Below, one piece after another: positions 1 through 8,926 of a DNA stretch of 64,000 nt. Made by a program: the position numbers and the translations under genes. Position 1 is the stretch's first letter, and each line of letters starts with the position of its first letter. Below the pieces are notes generated by a model, which saw only the letters and a list, made by a program, of their open reading frames with translations, was not told the origin of the DNA and did no database searches. Source of the stretch: Roseomonas gilardii subsp. gilardii (GTDB lineage: Bacteria > Pseudomonadota > Alphaproteobacteria > Acetobacterales > Acetobacteraceae); NCBI RefSeq assembly GCF_023078375.1, contig NZ_CP095554.1, forward strand, positions 2,530,501-2,594,500, in the 5' to 3' direction.

Positions 1-874
1 GCCGTTCCGCGAGCCCGGCCAGCGCGGCGAGCCGTGGCGCCGTGAGATGACCCAGCGGCAGGCCGAGCAGGAAGGCACCCCGGGCTGCACCCCGGCCCGG
101 GGCCAGCGGCAGGAAGCCAGGGCGGGCGCCGGCGGCGGGGGCGGGCGGTGCGGTGCGGGGCACAAGGCCGGCCTCCCGCAGCAGGGCGGCGGCCCCTTCG
201 CGCCGCACCAGCTCGCGCAGGCGCTTCGGCGCCCCGGCCCCTCCGCAGGCGGCGGCGAAGCGGCGCAGCAGGCGGGCGATGGCGGGCGCGGCCTCCCCCC
301 AGGGACAGAGCGCCGTATCCGCGCCGCCATCGAGGCAGAGGCGCAGCGCCTCCCCCTCGGCGCGGAGCAGAATATCCGCCCGCGACGCATCCAGCGGCAG
401 GACCCCGCCGCCATCCAGGGCGAGGCCGAACTTGCCGGGAAGGGCCTCCAGCGCCGGATCGGCCTGCACCGCCTCCAGCGCCGCGATCAGGCCGGGCAGG
501 CGCGGGTCCAGCGCCGGATCATGCCCCAGCAGCGGCGGGCAGAGCAGGTTGCGGCGCCGCTCCACACCCGGATCGGCATCCGCCAGCCCGGCCCCGGCCA
601 GCGCCCCGGCCAGGGGCGCGAGCCCGGCTTCCGCGATGCCGCGAAGCTGGAGATTGCCCCGGTTGGTCAGCTCGATCCGCCCGTTGCCGTGCCGCTCCGC
701 CAGCCCGGCCACCAGCCGGGCCGCCCCGGCGGTGAGGATGGCCCGGCGCGGCTTGACGCGCACCAGCCAGCCATCGCCCGAGCGCATCGGCTCGTGCAGG
801 GAAGGGCACCAGCCCCGCACCGTGACGTCCGGCGAGGATGGGAGCGGGGACAGGGCTGGGGAGGGCGCCGTCAT
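1..874 (-). CDS. cobG: Precorrin-3B synthase CobG (N-terminal part, runs off window)
   Basis: Oxygen-dependent ring-contraction enzyme of aerobic cobalamin synthesis, a sulfite/nitrite-reductase-like protein that makes precorrin-3B. About 291 N-terminal residues are visible. The family pattern is seen directly: RGWCPSLHEPM, GDGWLVRVKP, then IELTNRGNLQLRG around residues 70-85. The C-terminal half with the Fe-S/siroheme cysteines lies beyond the window edge. The ATG at complement(872..874) overlaps the cobN stop in an ATGA junction, so it is the last gene seen of the riboswitch-led operon and is probably translationally coupled to cobN. Its presence points to the aerobic (late cobalt insertion) pathway. 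Confidence 0.9.
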   Translation of the reverse strand, partial: MTAPSPALSPLPSSPDVTVRGWCPSLHEPMRSGDGWLVRVKPRRAILTAGAARLVAGLAERHGNGRIELTNRGNLQLRGIAEAGLAPLAGALAGAGLADADPGVERRRNLLCPPLLGHDPALDPRLPGLIAALEAVQADPALEALPGKFGLALDGGGVLPLDASRADILLRAEGEALRLCLDGGADTALCPWGEAAPAIARLLRRFAAACGGAGAPKRLRELVRREGAAALLREAGLVPRTAPPAPAAGARPGFLPLAPGRGAARGAFLLGLPLGHLTAPRLAALAGLAER

Positions 875-3800
875 GCTCCCTCCAGCAGCGTGGCGGCGCT
901 GTTGCGCCGGGGTCGCCAGAGCCCGCGCGCCAGGGCCTCGGCCAGGCGCCGCCGCAGTGCCTCGCGCGCCTCGGGATTGGCACCGCGCAGGAAGCGGTCC
1001 ACCGCCTCGTCGCCCAGCGTGTGCTCGAAGATCAGGTCGAACTGCGCGTCGAAACGCGCGGGCAGGGTGGCGGCGAAGCCGTGCAGCGCCTCGGCGGCGC
1101 GGGCGATCTCGGCGGCGCCCCGGCGGCCATGGCGCATCTGCCCCGCGATCCAGAGCGGGTTGGCGGCCCGGCCCCGCACCACGCGGGCGATCTCCTCCTC
1201 CACCGCGCGCAGCCTCGGCGCCTCGGGGCGGCTGGTATCGGCATGGTACAGGCGCGGGCTGGTGCCGAACCCGCAGGCCGCCGCCGCGAAGCCGCCGGCA
1301 TGGGCGGCGCGGTCCGGGCTGTCGAGCAGGTCGGTCTCGGCATGGTCCTGCACCTGCAGGAAGGCCCCGGCCCCGGCGAGGCGTGCGGCGAAACCCTCCG
1401 GATCGGGCCTGCCGTCCAGATCCTGGCCATAGGCATGGCCGGAGGCGGCGAGATAGGCGCGGGCGAGATCCTCCTTCCCCTCCCAGCCGCCCCGGGCCAG
1501 CAGGTCCTCCGTCCCGGCGCCGTAATCGCCGGGGGCGGCGCCGAAGATCCGCGCGGTGGCACGCCGCAGCCCGGTTCCGTCGAGCCCCCGCGCACTGGCG
1601 GCGACCGGGTTCCACTCCGCCGCCTCGTCCCGCGCCGCCACGGCGCGCACCGCCATGTCGAACAGCGCGATCTGCGCCGGGAAGGCATCGCGGAACAGGC
1701 CGGAAATGCGCAGCGTCACATCCACGCGCGGCCGGTCGAGCATGGCCAGCGGCAGCACCTCGATCCCGCTGGCCCGGCCGGATTCCGCGTCCCAGGCCGG
1801 GCGCACGCCCATCAGCACCAGGGCCAGGGCCAGCTCCTCCCCGCCCGTGCGCAGCGTGGCGCTGCCCCAGAGGTCGATGACCAGGTGGCGCAGGAAGTCG
1901 CCCTGCTCCTGCTGGTGCCGGCGCAGCAATTCCCCCGCCGCCTTCTCCGCCAGCACCAGGGCGGAGCGGGTGGGCACGCTGCGCGGGTCCAGGGCGAAGA
2001 GGTTGCGGCCGGTGGGCAGCACATCGGCGCGGCCCCGGCTGGGGGCGCCGGCCGGGCCAGGGGCCACGAAGCGCCCGTCCAGCGCCGCCAGCAGCGCCGC
2101 GCGCTCCGCCATGGCGCAGGCATCGAGCCGGGCGGCCAGCACCTCCGCGCCAAGGCCGGGATTCGAGCGGTCCAGGGCCTCCAGCAGCAGCGCGCGCCGC
2201 TCCGGCGCGGGGTCCTGGCCGAAGACATGCAGCCCGTCGCGGATCTGCATCTCCTTCACGTCGCACAGATAGGCGTCGAGCCGGGCGAGCGCCTCCTCCT
2301 CCGGGGCCTCGCGCGCCACGCCGCTCTCGGCGAGCAGCCCGCAGCTTTCGGCGCGCTCCAGGATCTCGCGCCGGAGCAGGGCGGTGCGGCGGCGATCGAG
2401 CCCGTCGGCGGCGGCGTATTCGTCGATCAGCCGCTCCAGCACCACGCCTTCCTCCTGCAGCCCGGCGGGGCGCAGCGGCGGGGTGAGATGCCCGATGGTG
2501 ACGGCGCCGAGGCGGCGCTTGGCGGCGGCGGCCTCCCCGGGATTGTTGACGATGAAGGGATAGATCACCGGCAGCCCGCCCAGCAGCGCCGCCGGGGCGC
2601 AGTCCGGCGACAGCGCCGCCGCCTTGCCCGGCAGCCATTCCAGCGCGCCATGCGTGCCGAGATGCACCAGCGCATGGACCCGCTCCGCCTCCCGCAGCCA
2701 GAGATGGAAGGCGATGAAGCCGTGCCGGGGCGGCAGGTCGGGGTCGTGGTAGCTCGCCTTGCGCCGCGCCGGGTCGCCCCGGTCGGGCTGGATGACGAGC
2801 AGATGCGGCCCCAGGCGCAGATGCCGCAGCCGGAAGCCGCCCTCCGCCGCGGCGCCCCCCATCAGGGAAGGGTCCGCCTCCGCCCCGCCCCAGGCCGCCT
2901 CGACGCGGGCGCGGAACCCCTCGGGCAGCGTAGCGAAGAGCCGGCGATAGTCCTCCAGCCCCAGGACCGGTTCCGGCGCGGCGCGGCAGAGGCGTTCGGC
3001 CAGGGCCGCGGCCTCCGGCGGCTCAGGCAGGTCATAGCCCTCCGCGCGCAGCAGGCGGAGGATGGCCTCCAGGCTGGCGAAGCTGTCCAGCCCGACCGCA
3101 TGGCCCTCCTGCCCCCCCACGCCGGGATAATCGGAGAGCACGATGCCCAGCCGCCGCCCCGCACGCGGCGTGGCGGCGAGCCGCGCCCAGGCGGCGGCGC
3201 GATCGGCGGCCAGGGCGATACCGTCCGGGTCCGGCCGCAGCAGCGTGCGGGCGAAGCCCAGACCGGCAATGGCCGCATCCTCGGCCTTGTGCGCGACAGC
3301 GGTGGTGAGCAGCCGCCCATCCAGTTCCGGCAGCGCCACCTGCATGGCGAGGTCGCTCTGCGACAAGCCGCGCGCCGAGGCGGCCCAGACCTCGCGCGGG
3401 GCGGAGGAGAGCAGCAGTTGCAGCACCGGCACCCCGGGCGCATCGAACGGCGAGCCGCCCTCATCGCGCCGGGCGGAGAAGCCGGTGAGGTTCAGCACCA
3501 CCGCCGGCTTCCAGGCGCACAGCGTGGCGGCGATGCCCTGGGCGGTGCCGGGGGATTTCAGGCTGTCGGCGAAGAGCGCCCGGGGCCGCAGCCCGCGCGC
3601 CGCCAGGGCCCCGGCCAGGGCGGTGACGGGGGCGATGTCCCCGGCCAGGAGATGCGAGCGGTAGAAGGTGATGGCGGCGACGGCCCCCTCCGTTCCCCCG
3701 GGCAGGGGATGCTCGCCCCAAGGAGGGAGGGCCTCGGGCAGGGCCTCTGGCGCCGGCGGCGGGGCGGCGGCCGGATCGCGTGCCAGAGCCGCCATGAAGC

Positions 3801-4278
3801 GCAGCGCCGCCCCGGCATTCCCCGGCCCGCCGGCGGCGAAAGCCGCGTCGAGCCAGCGCCAGGCGGGTTCCGGCAGGGTGGAAAGGGCGCGCAGCCGCGC
3901 ATCGTCCCGCCCGTCCCCGGGCAGCAGCGCGAGCGCGATCCCCTCCCGCCGCGCCAGCGCGGCCAGTTCCTCCGCGCCATAGCGCCAGTAGTCGAGCCCG
4001 CCCAGCAGCCGCGCCACCACGCAGCGCGACGCGGCGAGCGTGTTCTCCAGATAGAGATCGACCGAGAGCGGATGGCGCAGCCGCCCCAGGCTGGCGAGGC
4101 GCAGCTCCGGCCGGGGCCCCGGCATCGCCGTCCCCTCCATGTCCAGCCAGGCCGTGGCGGCGGCGCCGAGATCGCTGTCGGAAAAGGAGAGCAGCACCAG
4201 CTCCGCGGGCGCCTGGCCGAGATCGACGGCGGCATCCGCCTCGTCCAGGCCGCGCGTCTCGCGGACCAGCAGGTGCAT
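871..4278 (-). CDS. cobN: Cobaltochelatase subunit CobN
   Basis: Large subunit of the ATP-dependent CobNST cobaltochelatase that inserts cobalt into hydrogenobyrinic acid a,c-diamide in the cytoplasm. 1135 residues, close to but a little shorter than classical CobN (about 1,270). The CobN/BchH signature HLGTHGALEWLPGK is seen near residue 545, and the whole chain reads as CobN without interruption. The stop overlaps the cobG start (ATGA), and only 16 bases separate its start from the upstream cobW stop. CobS and CobT are not in the window, so the partner subunits must be encoded elsewhere. Confidence 0.95.
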   Translation of the reverse strand: MHLLVRETRGLDEADAAVDLGQAPAELVLLSFSDSDLGAAATAWLDMEGTAMPGPRPELRLASLGRLRHPLSVDLYLENTLAASRCVVARLLGGLDYWRYGAEELAALARREGIALALLPGDGRDDARLRALSTLPEPAWRWLDAAFAAGGPGNAGAALRFMAALARDPAAAPPPAPEALPEALPPWGEHPLPGGTEGAVAAITFYRSHLLAGDIAPVTALAGALAARGLRPRALFADSLKSPGTAQGIAATLCAWKPAVVLNLTGFSARRDEGGSPFDAPGVPVLQLLLSSAPREVWAASARGLSQSDLAMQVALPELDGRLLTTAVAHKAEDAAIAGLGFARTLLRPDPDGIALAADRAAAWARLAATPRAGRRLGIVLSDYPGVGGQEGHAVGLDSFASLEAILRLLRAEGYDLPEPPEAAALAERLCRAAPEPVLGLEDYRRLFATLPEGFRARVEAAWGGAEADPSLMGGAAAEGGFRLRHLRLGPHLLVIQPDRGDPARRKASYHDPDLPPRHGFIAFHLWLREAERVHALVHLGTHGALEWLPGKAAALSPDCAPAALLGGLPVIYPFIVNNPGEAAAAKRRLGAVTIGHLTPPLRPAGLQEEGVVLERLIDEYAAADGLDRRRTALLRREILERAESCGLLAESGVAREAPEEEALARLDAYLCDVKEMQIRDGLHVFGQDPAPERRALLLEALDRSNPGLGAEVLAARLDACAMAERAALLAALDGRFVAPGPAGAPSRGRADVLPTGRNLFALDPRSVPTRSALVLAEKAAGELLRRHQQEQGDFLRHLVIDLWGSATLRTGGEELALALVLMGVRPAWDAESGRASGIEVLPLAMLDRPRVDVTLRISGLFRDAFPAQIALFDMAVRAVAARDEAAEWNPVAASARGLDGTGLRRATARIFGAAPGDYGAGTEDLLARGGWEGKEDLARAYLAASGHAYGQDLDGRPDPEGFAARLAGAGAFLQVQDHAETDLLDSPDRAAHAGGFAAAACGFGTSPRLYHADTSRPEAPRLRAVEEEIARVVRGRAANPLWIAGQMRHGRRGAAEIARAAEALHGFAATLPARFDAQFDLIFEHTLGDEAVDRFLRGANPEAREALRRRLAEALARGLWRPRRNSAATLLEGA

Positions 4279-4294
4279 GGTGCGGCCCGCCCCC

Positions 4295-5335
4295 TCAGCC
4301 CATCAGCGCGGCGGCGATGGCGTCGCGGTCCAGCCCGGTCTGGCCGATCACCACGAGCTGCCCCTGCCGCGCCTCGCCCGGCGCCCAGGCGCGGTCGAAC
4401 TGATGGCTGAAACGGGTGCCGACGCCCTGCACGGCCAGCCGCAGCGGCTTGCCGGCGATGGCGGCGAAGCCCTTCATCCGCAGCACGTCATGCGCCTCCG
4501 CCACGGCGCGCAGCCGCTCCACCAGCGCCTCGGGCGAGGCCAGTTCCGGCAGCGGCAGGGCGAAGCTGGTGAAGTCGTCATGCTCATGCGCGCCATCCTC
4601 GGCATCGTGGTGCGAGGGGCGGGCGGCGAGGTCGTCCTCGGCGGCGGCGCCGAGGCCCAGCAGGATGGCGGGATCGAGCTTCCCGTCCCGGGCGGGCACG
4701 ACCTTCACCGCGCGCGGGATGGAGGCCGCGATCCCGGCGCGCAGCCGCGCGGTGGCGGCCTCGTCCAGCAGGTCGGTCTTGTTCAGCACCACGAGATCCG
4801 CGGCCAGGAGCTGGTCCTCATAGACCTCCGCCAGCGGGTTGTCGTGGTCCAGCGACGGGTCCTCCGCGCGCTGGGCGGCCACCGCCTCCGGGTCCTCGGC
4901 GAAGCGCCCATCGGCCACGGCGGGGCCGTCCACCACCGTCACCACGCCATCCACCGTGACGCGGGAGCGGATGCCGGGCCAGTTGAAGGCCTTGATGAGC
5001 GGCTTCGGCAAGGCGAGGCCGGAGGTCTCGATCAGGATGTGCTCCGGCGGGTTCGGGCGGTCGAGCAGGGCCTGCATGGTCGGCAGGAACTCGTCGGCCA
5101 CGGTGCAGCAGAGGCAGCCATTGGCCAGCTCGACGATGTTCTCCTCCTCGCAGCCCTCGATGCCGCAGCTCCGCAGCGTCTCGCCATCGATGCCCAGCGC
5201 GCCGAACTCGTTGACGATGATGGCGATGCGGCGGCCGCGCGCATGGGCCATCAGATGGCGCACCAGCGTGGTCTTCCCGGCGCCGAGGAAGCCGGTGACG
5301 ATGGTGGCGGGAATTTTGGTCGTGGTGGCGCTCAC
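4295..5335 (-). CDS. cobW: Cobalamin biosynthesis GTPase CobW
   Basis: COG0523 G3E-family metal-chaperone GTPase, thought to deliver cobalt to CobN. The P-loop GFLGAGKTT is at residues 15-23, the metal-binding GCLCC motif at 73-77, and NKTD lies near residue 180. A His/Asp-rich stretch (PSHHDAEDGAHEHDD) near residue 240 is typical of this family's metal-binding linkers. The GTG start at complement(5333..5335) overlaps the DUF1636 stop as GTGA. Position between the DUF1636 gene and cobN, under the cobalamin riboswitch, makes the CobW assignment stronger than for an isolated COG0523 protein. Confidence 0.93.
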   Translation of the reverse strand: MSATTTKIPATIVTGFLGAGKTTLVRHLMAHARGRRIAIIVNEFGALGIDGETLRSCGIEGCEEENIVELANGCLCCTVADEFLPTMQALLDRPNPPEHILIETSGLALPKPLIKAFNWPGIRSRVTVDGVVTVVDGPAVADGRFAEDPEAVAAQRAEDPSLDHDNPLAEVYEDQLLAADLVVLNKTDLLDEAATARLRAGIAASIPRAVKVVPARDGKLDPAILLGLGAAAEDDLAARPSHHDAEDGAHEHDDFTSFALPLPELASPEALVERLRAVAEAHDVLRMKGFAAIAGKPLRLAVQGVGTRFSHQFDRAWAPGEARQGQLVVIGQTGLDRDAIAAALMG

Positions 5336-5769
5336 GCGGCGTTCTCCGGTGCGGTCTGGGGTGTTGCGGCGGGCTCGGGGTCAGGCCCGGGCGCGGCGAA
5401 GGGCGGCACGCGGCCGAGCACGACCTGTTTCAGGGAAGCGGGGCGCTTCGAGGGCATGACCACCCCCGTGCGCGAGGCGGCGAACAGCGCGCCGTAATCC
5501 AGCAGGTCCCCCGCCTGTTCCGGCAGGAGATGGCCGAGCAGGTACTGCCACTTGCCCGGCGCGGAGAGGGCGGCGGCGCAGCCGCGCTCGCAGGAGGCCA
5601 TGCAGGTGGCGGGGCGCAGCCGCACCGGGCTGTCCGGCCGCGCCGCCAGTTCCGCCGCCACGGCATCATGCAGCCGCTGCCCCTCGGGCGGGTCGCCCTC
5701 GCGCAGATCGAGCCCCGCGCGGCAGGTGACGCAGACATGGAGAGTGACAGGCTCGGCCAAACGGGGCAC
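5332..5769 (-). CDS. DUF1636 metal-binding (2Fe-2S ferredoxin-like) protein
   Basis: First gene after the cobalamin riboswitch. It shows two cysteine clusters: HVCVTCRAG near the N-terminus, and CMASCERGCAAAL about 50 residues later, ahead of the conserved GKWQYLLGHL. This is the thioredoxin-like ferredoxin arrangement of DUF1636, whose members commonly sit beside cobW and cobN. The start is uncertain: I chose the in-frame GTG (145 aa), and TTG at 5760 is equally possible. A longer frame to 5913 adds only low-complexity sequence that looks untranslated. The specific role is unknown; context suggests help in cobalt handling or chelation (inference). Confidence 0.8.
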   Translation of the reverse strand: MPRLAEPVTLHVCVTCRAGLDLREGDPPEGQRLHDAVAAELAARPDSPVRLRPATCMASCERGCAAALSAPGKWQYLLGHLLPEQAGDLLDYGALFAASRTGVVMPSKRPASLKQVVLGRVPPFAAPGPDPEPAATPQTAPENAA

Positions 5770-5941
5770 CCCAGGGGTCAAGACACGCGCATGGGATGCC
5801 GACCGCCCCCGATGCCCCGTTCCGCCGGATGGCGCGGATGCATGGGGGCCGATGGCCGCCGGCCACGGGGCCGGGGCGCATCGCCGATGCCGGGGCACCC
5901 CGCCCGGCGTCACGATCCATCCCGCCGGGGCGAACCCGGCG

Positions 5942-6150
5942 GGGATGATGGCAGGTCTCCTGGCTCGCGGATCAGGCGCGGCCTGCCGGCCTTCCCGGCA
6001 CCCCGCACCGATCCCGGGGCGGGCGCGCCAGTGGCGGATTGGCAGGCCGCTCTCCGCTCACAGTTGCGGGGGCAGCCGCGGATTCGGGCCTCACGACCCT
6101 CACCGCATTCCCTTTTCACCCCCGCCCCGGGCATTGCCGGTGGCATCGGC
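5942..6150 (-). promoter_or_regulatory. Cobalamin (AdoCbl) riboswitch
   Basis: Read on the minus strand, the region contains the diagnostic elements in order: GGTGAAAAGGGAATGCGGTG (about 6120-6101), the core GGCTGCCCCCGCAACTG (about 6077-6061), GCCACTGG (6035-6028) and the B12 box AGCCAGGAGACCTGCC (5965-5950). It precedes DUF1636-cobW-cobN-cobG, so coenzyme B12 should repress that operon. Outer boundaries are approximate because P1 was not folded. The oppositely oriented cobU operon starts only about 65 bases from its 5' end, so both promoters must lie in or beside this region. Confidence 0.95.
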
Positions 6151-6214
6151 CCATGGCGGGGGACCATCGGCTGCGGGGGTAGTCTTCGCGGCCCGGCCCT
6201 GTCAATGGAAAGCC

Positions 6215-6751
6215 ATGGCCGCCGATTCCCCCGACACCCCGATGCTGACCCTGGTCCTGGGCGGCGCCCGTTCCGGCAAGAGCCGCCATGCGGAAGGGCT
6301 GCTCGCCGCCCTGCCGGAACCCTGGTCGCCCCCCTGGCTCTACATCGCCACGGCCCAGCCCTTCGACGAGGAGATGCGCGCCCGCATCGCCGGGCACCGC
6401 GCCCGGCGCGGCCCGGAATGGGACACGGTGGAAGCGCCGCTCGACCTGCCCGCCGCCCTGCTGCGCGCCCGGCACCGCCCGGTGCTGGTGGACTGCCTGA
6501 CGCTCTGGCTCAGCAACCTGATCCTGGGCGAGCGCGACCTGGAGGCGGCGGCGGTGGCGCTGGAAACGGCGCTGGCGCAGCGTTCCGCCCCGGCGGTGCT
6601 GGTCTCCAACGAGGTCGGCCTCGGCATCGTGCCGGAGAACGCCCTGGCCCGCCGCTTCCGCGACGCGGCGGGCATCCTGCACCAGCGCCTGGCGGAACGG
6701 GCGGGGCGCGTCGTCTTCACCGTGGCCGGCATCCCCATGGTGGTGAAGTGA
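6215..6751 (+). CDS. cobU: Bifunctional adenosylcobinamide kinase/guanylyltransferase
   Basis: Phosphorylates adenosylcobinamide and transfers GMP to it, giving AdoCbi-GDP for nucleotide-loop assembly (CobU, called CobP in aerobic producers). 178 residues, normal for the family. The P-loop [12 protein letters not shown] is at about residues 15-26, followed by DCLTLWLSN and [12 protein letters not shown], both family-specific. ATG 6215 gives a start just upstream of the conserved [13 protein letters not shown]. The stop overlaps the cobO start as GTGA. First gene of the plus-strand cobU-cobO-cobQ operon. Confidence 0.93.
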   Translation: MAADSPDTPMLTLVLGGARSGKSRHAEGLLAALPEPWSPPWLYIATAQPFDEEMRARIAGHRARRGPEWDTVEAPLDLPAALLRARHRPVLVDCLTLWLSNLILGERDLEAAAVALETALAQRSAPAVLVSNEVGLGIVPENALARRFRDAAGILHQRLAERAGRVVFTVAGIPMVVK

Positions 6752-7356
6752 GCGCGGAGGACGACGCCGCCCGCCACCGCGCGAAGATGGCCAGGCGCAA
6801 GGCGGTGCAGGATGCCGAGGTCGCCTCGAAGACCATCGAGAAGGGCCTGCTGCTGGTGAACACCGGCCCGGGCAAGGGCAAGTCCACCGCCGCCTTCGGC
6901 CTGCTGCTGCGCATGCTAGGCCATGGCCGCCCCTGCGGCGTGGTGCAGTTCATCAAGGGCGCCTGGAGCACCGGCGAGCGCCATGTGCTGGAAGGCTTCG
7001 GCCCCTTGGTGGATTGGCACAGCATGGGCGAGGGCTTCACCTGGGAAACGCAGGACCGCGCCCGCGACGTGGCGGCGGCCGAGGCGGCCTGGGCGAAGGC
7101 CCTGGCGCTGATGGCGCGGGAGGACCTCGCCCTGCTGGTGCTGGACGAGCTCTGCATCGCGCTGCGCTACGGCTATCTCGACACCGACGCCGTGGTCGCG
7201 GCGCTGCGGGCACGGCGGCCCTCGCTGCACGTCGTCGCCACCGGCCGCAACGCCCCGCCGGCCCTGGTCGAGGCGGCGGACCTCGTGACCGAGATGGGGC
7301 TGGTGAAGCACCATTTCGCGGCGGGGGTGAAGGCGCAGCAGGGGATCGAGTTCTGA
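6748..7356 (+). CDS. cobO: Cob(I)yrinic acid a,c-diamide adenosyltransferase
   Basis: CobA/CobO-type ATP:corrinoid adenosyltransferase that attaches the upper adenosyl ligand. 202 residues. The P-loop [14 protein letters not shown] is near residue 45, VVQFIKG and the Walker B-like [10 protein letters not shown] follow, and the C-terminal VKHHF...AQQGIEF is typical. The GTG start is set by the GTGA overlap with cobU; the stop runs into the cobQ ATG (TGATG). The two overlaps imply coupled translation of the three genes. Confidence 0.93.
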   Translation: MSAEDDAARHRAKMARRKAVQDAEVASKTIEKGLLLVNTGPGKGKSTAAFGLLLRMLGHGRPCGVVQFIKGAWSTGERHVLEGFGPLVDWHSMGEGFTWETQDRARDVAAAEAAWAKALALMAREDLALLVLDELCIALRYGYLDTDAVVAALRARRPSLHVVATGRNAPPALVEAADLVTEMGLVKHHFAAGVKAQQGIEF

Positions 7357-8816
7357 TGCCCGCCGCCCTGATGTTCCAGGGCACCGGCTCCTCGGTCGGC
7401 AAGTCGCTGCTCGTCGCCGGGCTGGCACGCCTCTTCGCGCGACGCGGGCTGCGGGTGCGCCCCTTCAAGCCGCAGAACATGTCCAACAACGCCGCCGTCA
7501 CCGCCGATGGCGGGGAGATCGGCCGCGCCCAGGCGCTCCAGGCGCGGGCGGCGGGCGTGGCGCCCAGCGTCCACATGAACCCCGTGCTGCTGAAGCCGCA
7601 GAGCGAGACCGGCTCCCAGGTGGTGGTGCAGGGCCGCGTCCTCGCCACCGCGCGGGCGCGCGAATACCAGGCGATGAAGCCCCGGCTGATGCCCCATGTC
7701 CTCGACAGCTTCGCGCGGCTGCGGGCGGAGGCCGACCTCGTGCTGGTGGAGGGGGCGGGGAGCGCCTCCGAGATCAACCTGCGCGCGGGCGACATCGCCA
7801 ATATGGGCTTCGCGCGCGCCACCGGCACGCCGGTCGTGCTGGTGGGCGATATCGACCGGGGCGGGGTGATCGCCAGCCTCGTCGGCACGAAGGCCGTGCT
7901 GCCGCCGGAGGATGCGGCGATGATCCGGGGCTTCCTGGTGAACCGGATGCGCGGCGATCCCACCCTCTTCGAGGCGGGGATGCGCGCCATCGCGGAGCGC
8001 ACCGGCTGGGCGCCGCTGGGGCTGGTGCCCTTCACCGACGCGGCGCGCCGCCTCCCGGCGGAGGACGCGCAGGATCTGGCTGTCCCGCGCAACCCCGGCG
8101 CCCCCCTGCGGATCGCCGTCCCGGTGCTGCCCTGCATCAGCAATTTCGACGATCTCGACCCGCTCGCCGCCGAGCCGGGGGTGGAGCTGCTGCTGCTGCG
8201 CCGGGGCACGCCCCTGCCGGGCGATTGCGGCCTCGTGGTGCTGCCGGGCTCGAAGGCCACGATCGCCGACCTTGCCGTGCTGCGCGAGGAAGGCTGGGAC
8301 ACCGACATCCTGGCGCACCGACGGCGGGGCGGGCGGGTGCTGGGGCTCTGCGGCGGCTACCAGATGCTCGGCCGGCGGATCGAGGACCCGGAGGGGATCG
8401 AGGGACCACCCGGCGGCGTGGCGGGGCTCGGCCTGCTCGAGGTGACGACGGTCCTGACGCGCGAGAAGCGGCTGAGCCCGGCCCATGGCACGACGCTGGC
8501 GGAGGGCGCCCCCTTCACCGGCTACGAGATGCATATGGGCCGCACGGAGGGGCCGGACGCGGCGCGCCCGCTGCTGCGCCTCGATGACGGGCGGCTGGAC
8601 GGCGCCGTCTCGGCGGACGGGCTGGTCTCGGGCACCTATGTCCACGGGCTGTTCGGCGACGACGCGCAGCGGGCGGCCTGGCTGGCGCGCCTGGGCCTCG
8701 TCGCCGCGCCGCGCCGGCACGAGGCCGAGGTCGAAGCGGCGCTGGACGCGCTGGCGGCGCATCTGGCGCGGCACGTGGATGTGGAAGGGCTGCTGCGCAT
8801 CGCCGGGCGGGCGTGA
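7356..8816 (+). CDS. cobQ: Cobyric acid synthase (glutamine-hydrolysing)
   Basis: Amidates four side chains of adenosylcobyrinic acid a,c-diamide, using glutamine and ATP. 486 residues. The N-terminal dethiobiotin-synthetase-like domain opens with [12 protein letters not shown] and contains [12 protein letters not shown]. The C-terminal type 1 glutamine amidotransferase domain has the nucleophile Cys in GLCGGYQML and the catalytic His in GTYVHGLF. The start overlaps the cobO stop. A hairpin-like sequence (about 8822-8858) follows the stop but has no T-run, so termination there is uncertain. Confidence 0.95.
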   Translation: MPAALMFQGTGSSVGKSLLVAGLARLFARRGLRVRPFKPQNMSNNAAVTADGGEIGRAQALQARAAGVAPSVHMNPVLLKPQSETGSQVVVQGRVLATARAREYQAMKPRLMPHVLDSFARLRAEADLVLVEGAGSASEINLRAGDIANMGFARATGTPVVLVGDIDRGGVIASLVGTKAVLPPEDAAMIRGFLVNRMRGDPTLFEAGMRAIAERTGWAPLGLVPFTDAARRLPAEDAQDLAVPRNPGAPLRIAVPVLPCISNFDDLDPLAAEPGVELLLLRRGTPLPGDCGLVVLPGSKATIADLAVLREEGWDTDILAHRRRGGRVLGLCGGYQMLGRRIEDPEGIEGPPGGVAGLGLLEVTTVLTREKRLSPAHGTTLAEGAPFTGYEMHMGRTEGPDAARPLLRLDDGRLDGAVSADGLVSGTYVHGLFGDDAQRAAWLARLGLVAAPRRHEAEVEAALDALAAHLARHVDVEGLLRIAGRA

Positions 8817-8926
8817 ACCCCGGCACGCTGGCGATCTTCTGATCGCGCCGGCGTTGACGCGGGGGGCAGGGCGCGGGAGACGGACATCCCAGGAAGGGCC
8901 TTCCACAGCCGAAGGGATGGATCTCC

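Noticed and set aside
838-4410. Very long open frame of nearly 1,200 codons on the plus strand opposite cobN
   Set aside because: Arg/Gln/Gly-rich composition without any motif; it is the mirror of a GC-rich gene with clear CobN signatures. Similar long frames opposite dnaK-size genes elsewhere in the window were dropped for the same reason.
5770-5913. N-terminal extension of the DUF1636 gene up to 5913
   Set aside because: The added 48 residues are low-complexity and resemble untranslated GC-rich leader; the conserved cysteine domain begins after 5769.
8822-8858. Hairpin-like sequence after cobQ as a terminator
   Set aside because: The stem has a bulge and there is no T-run; too weak to list.
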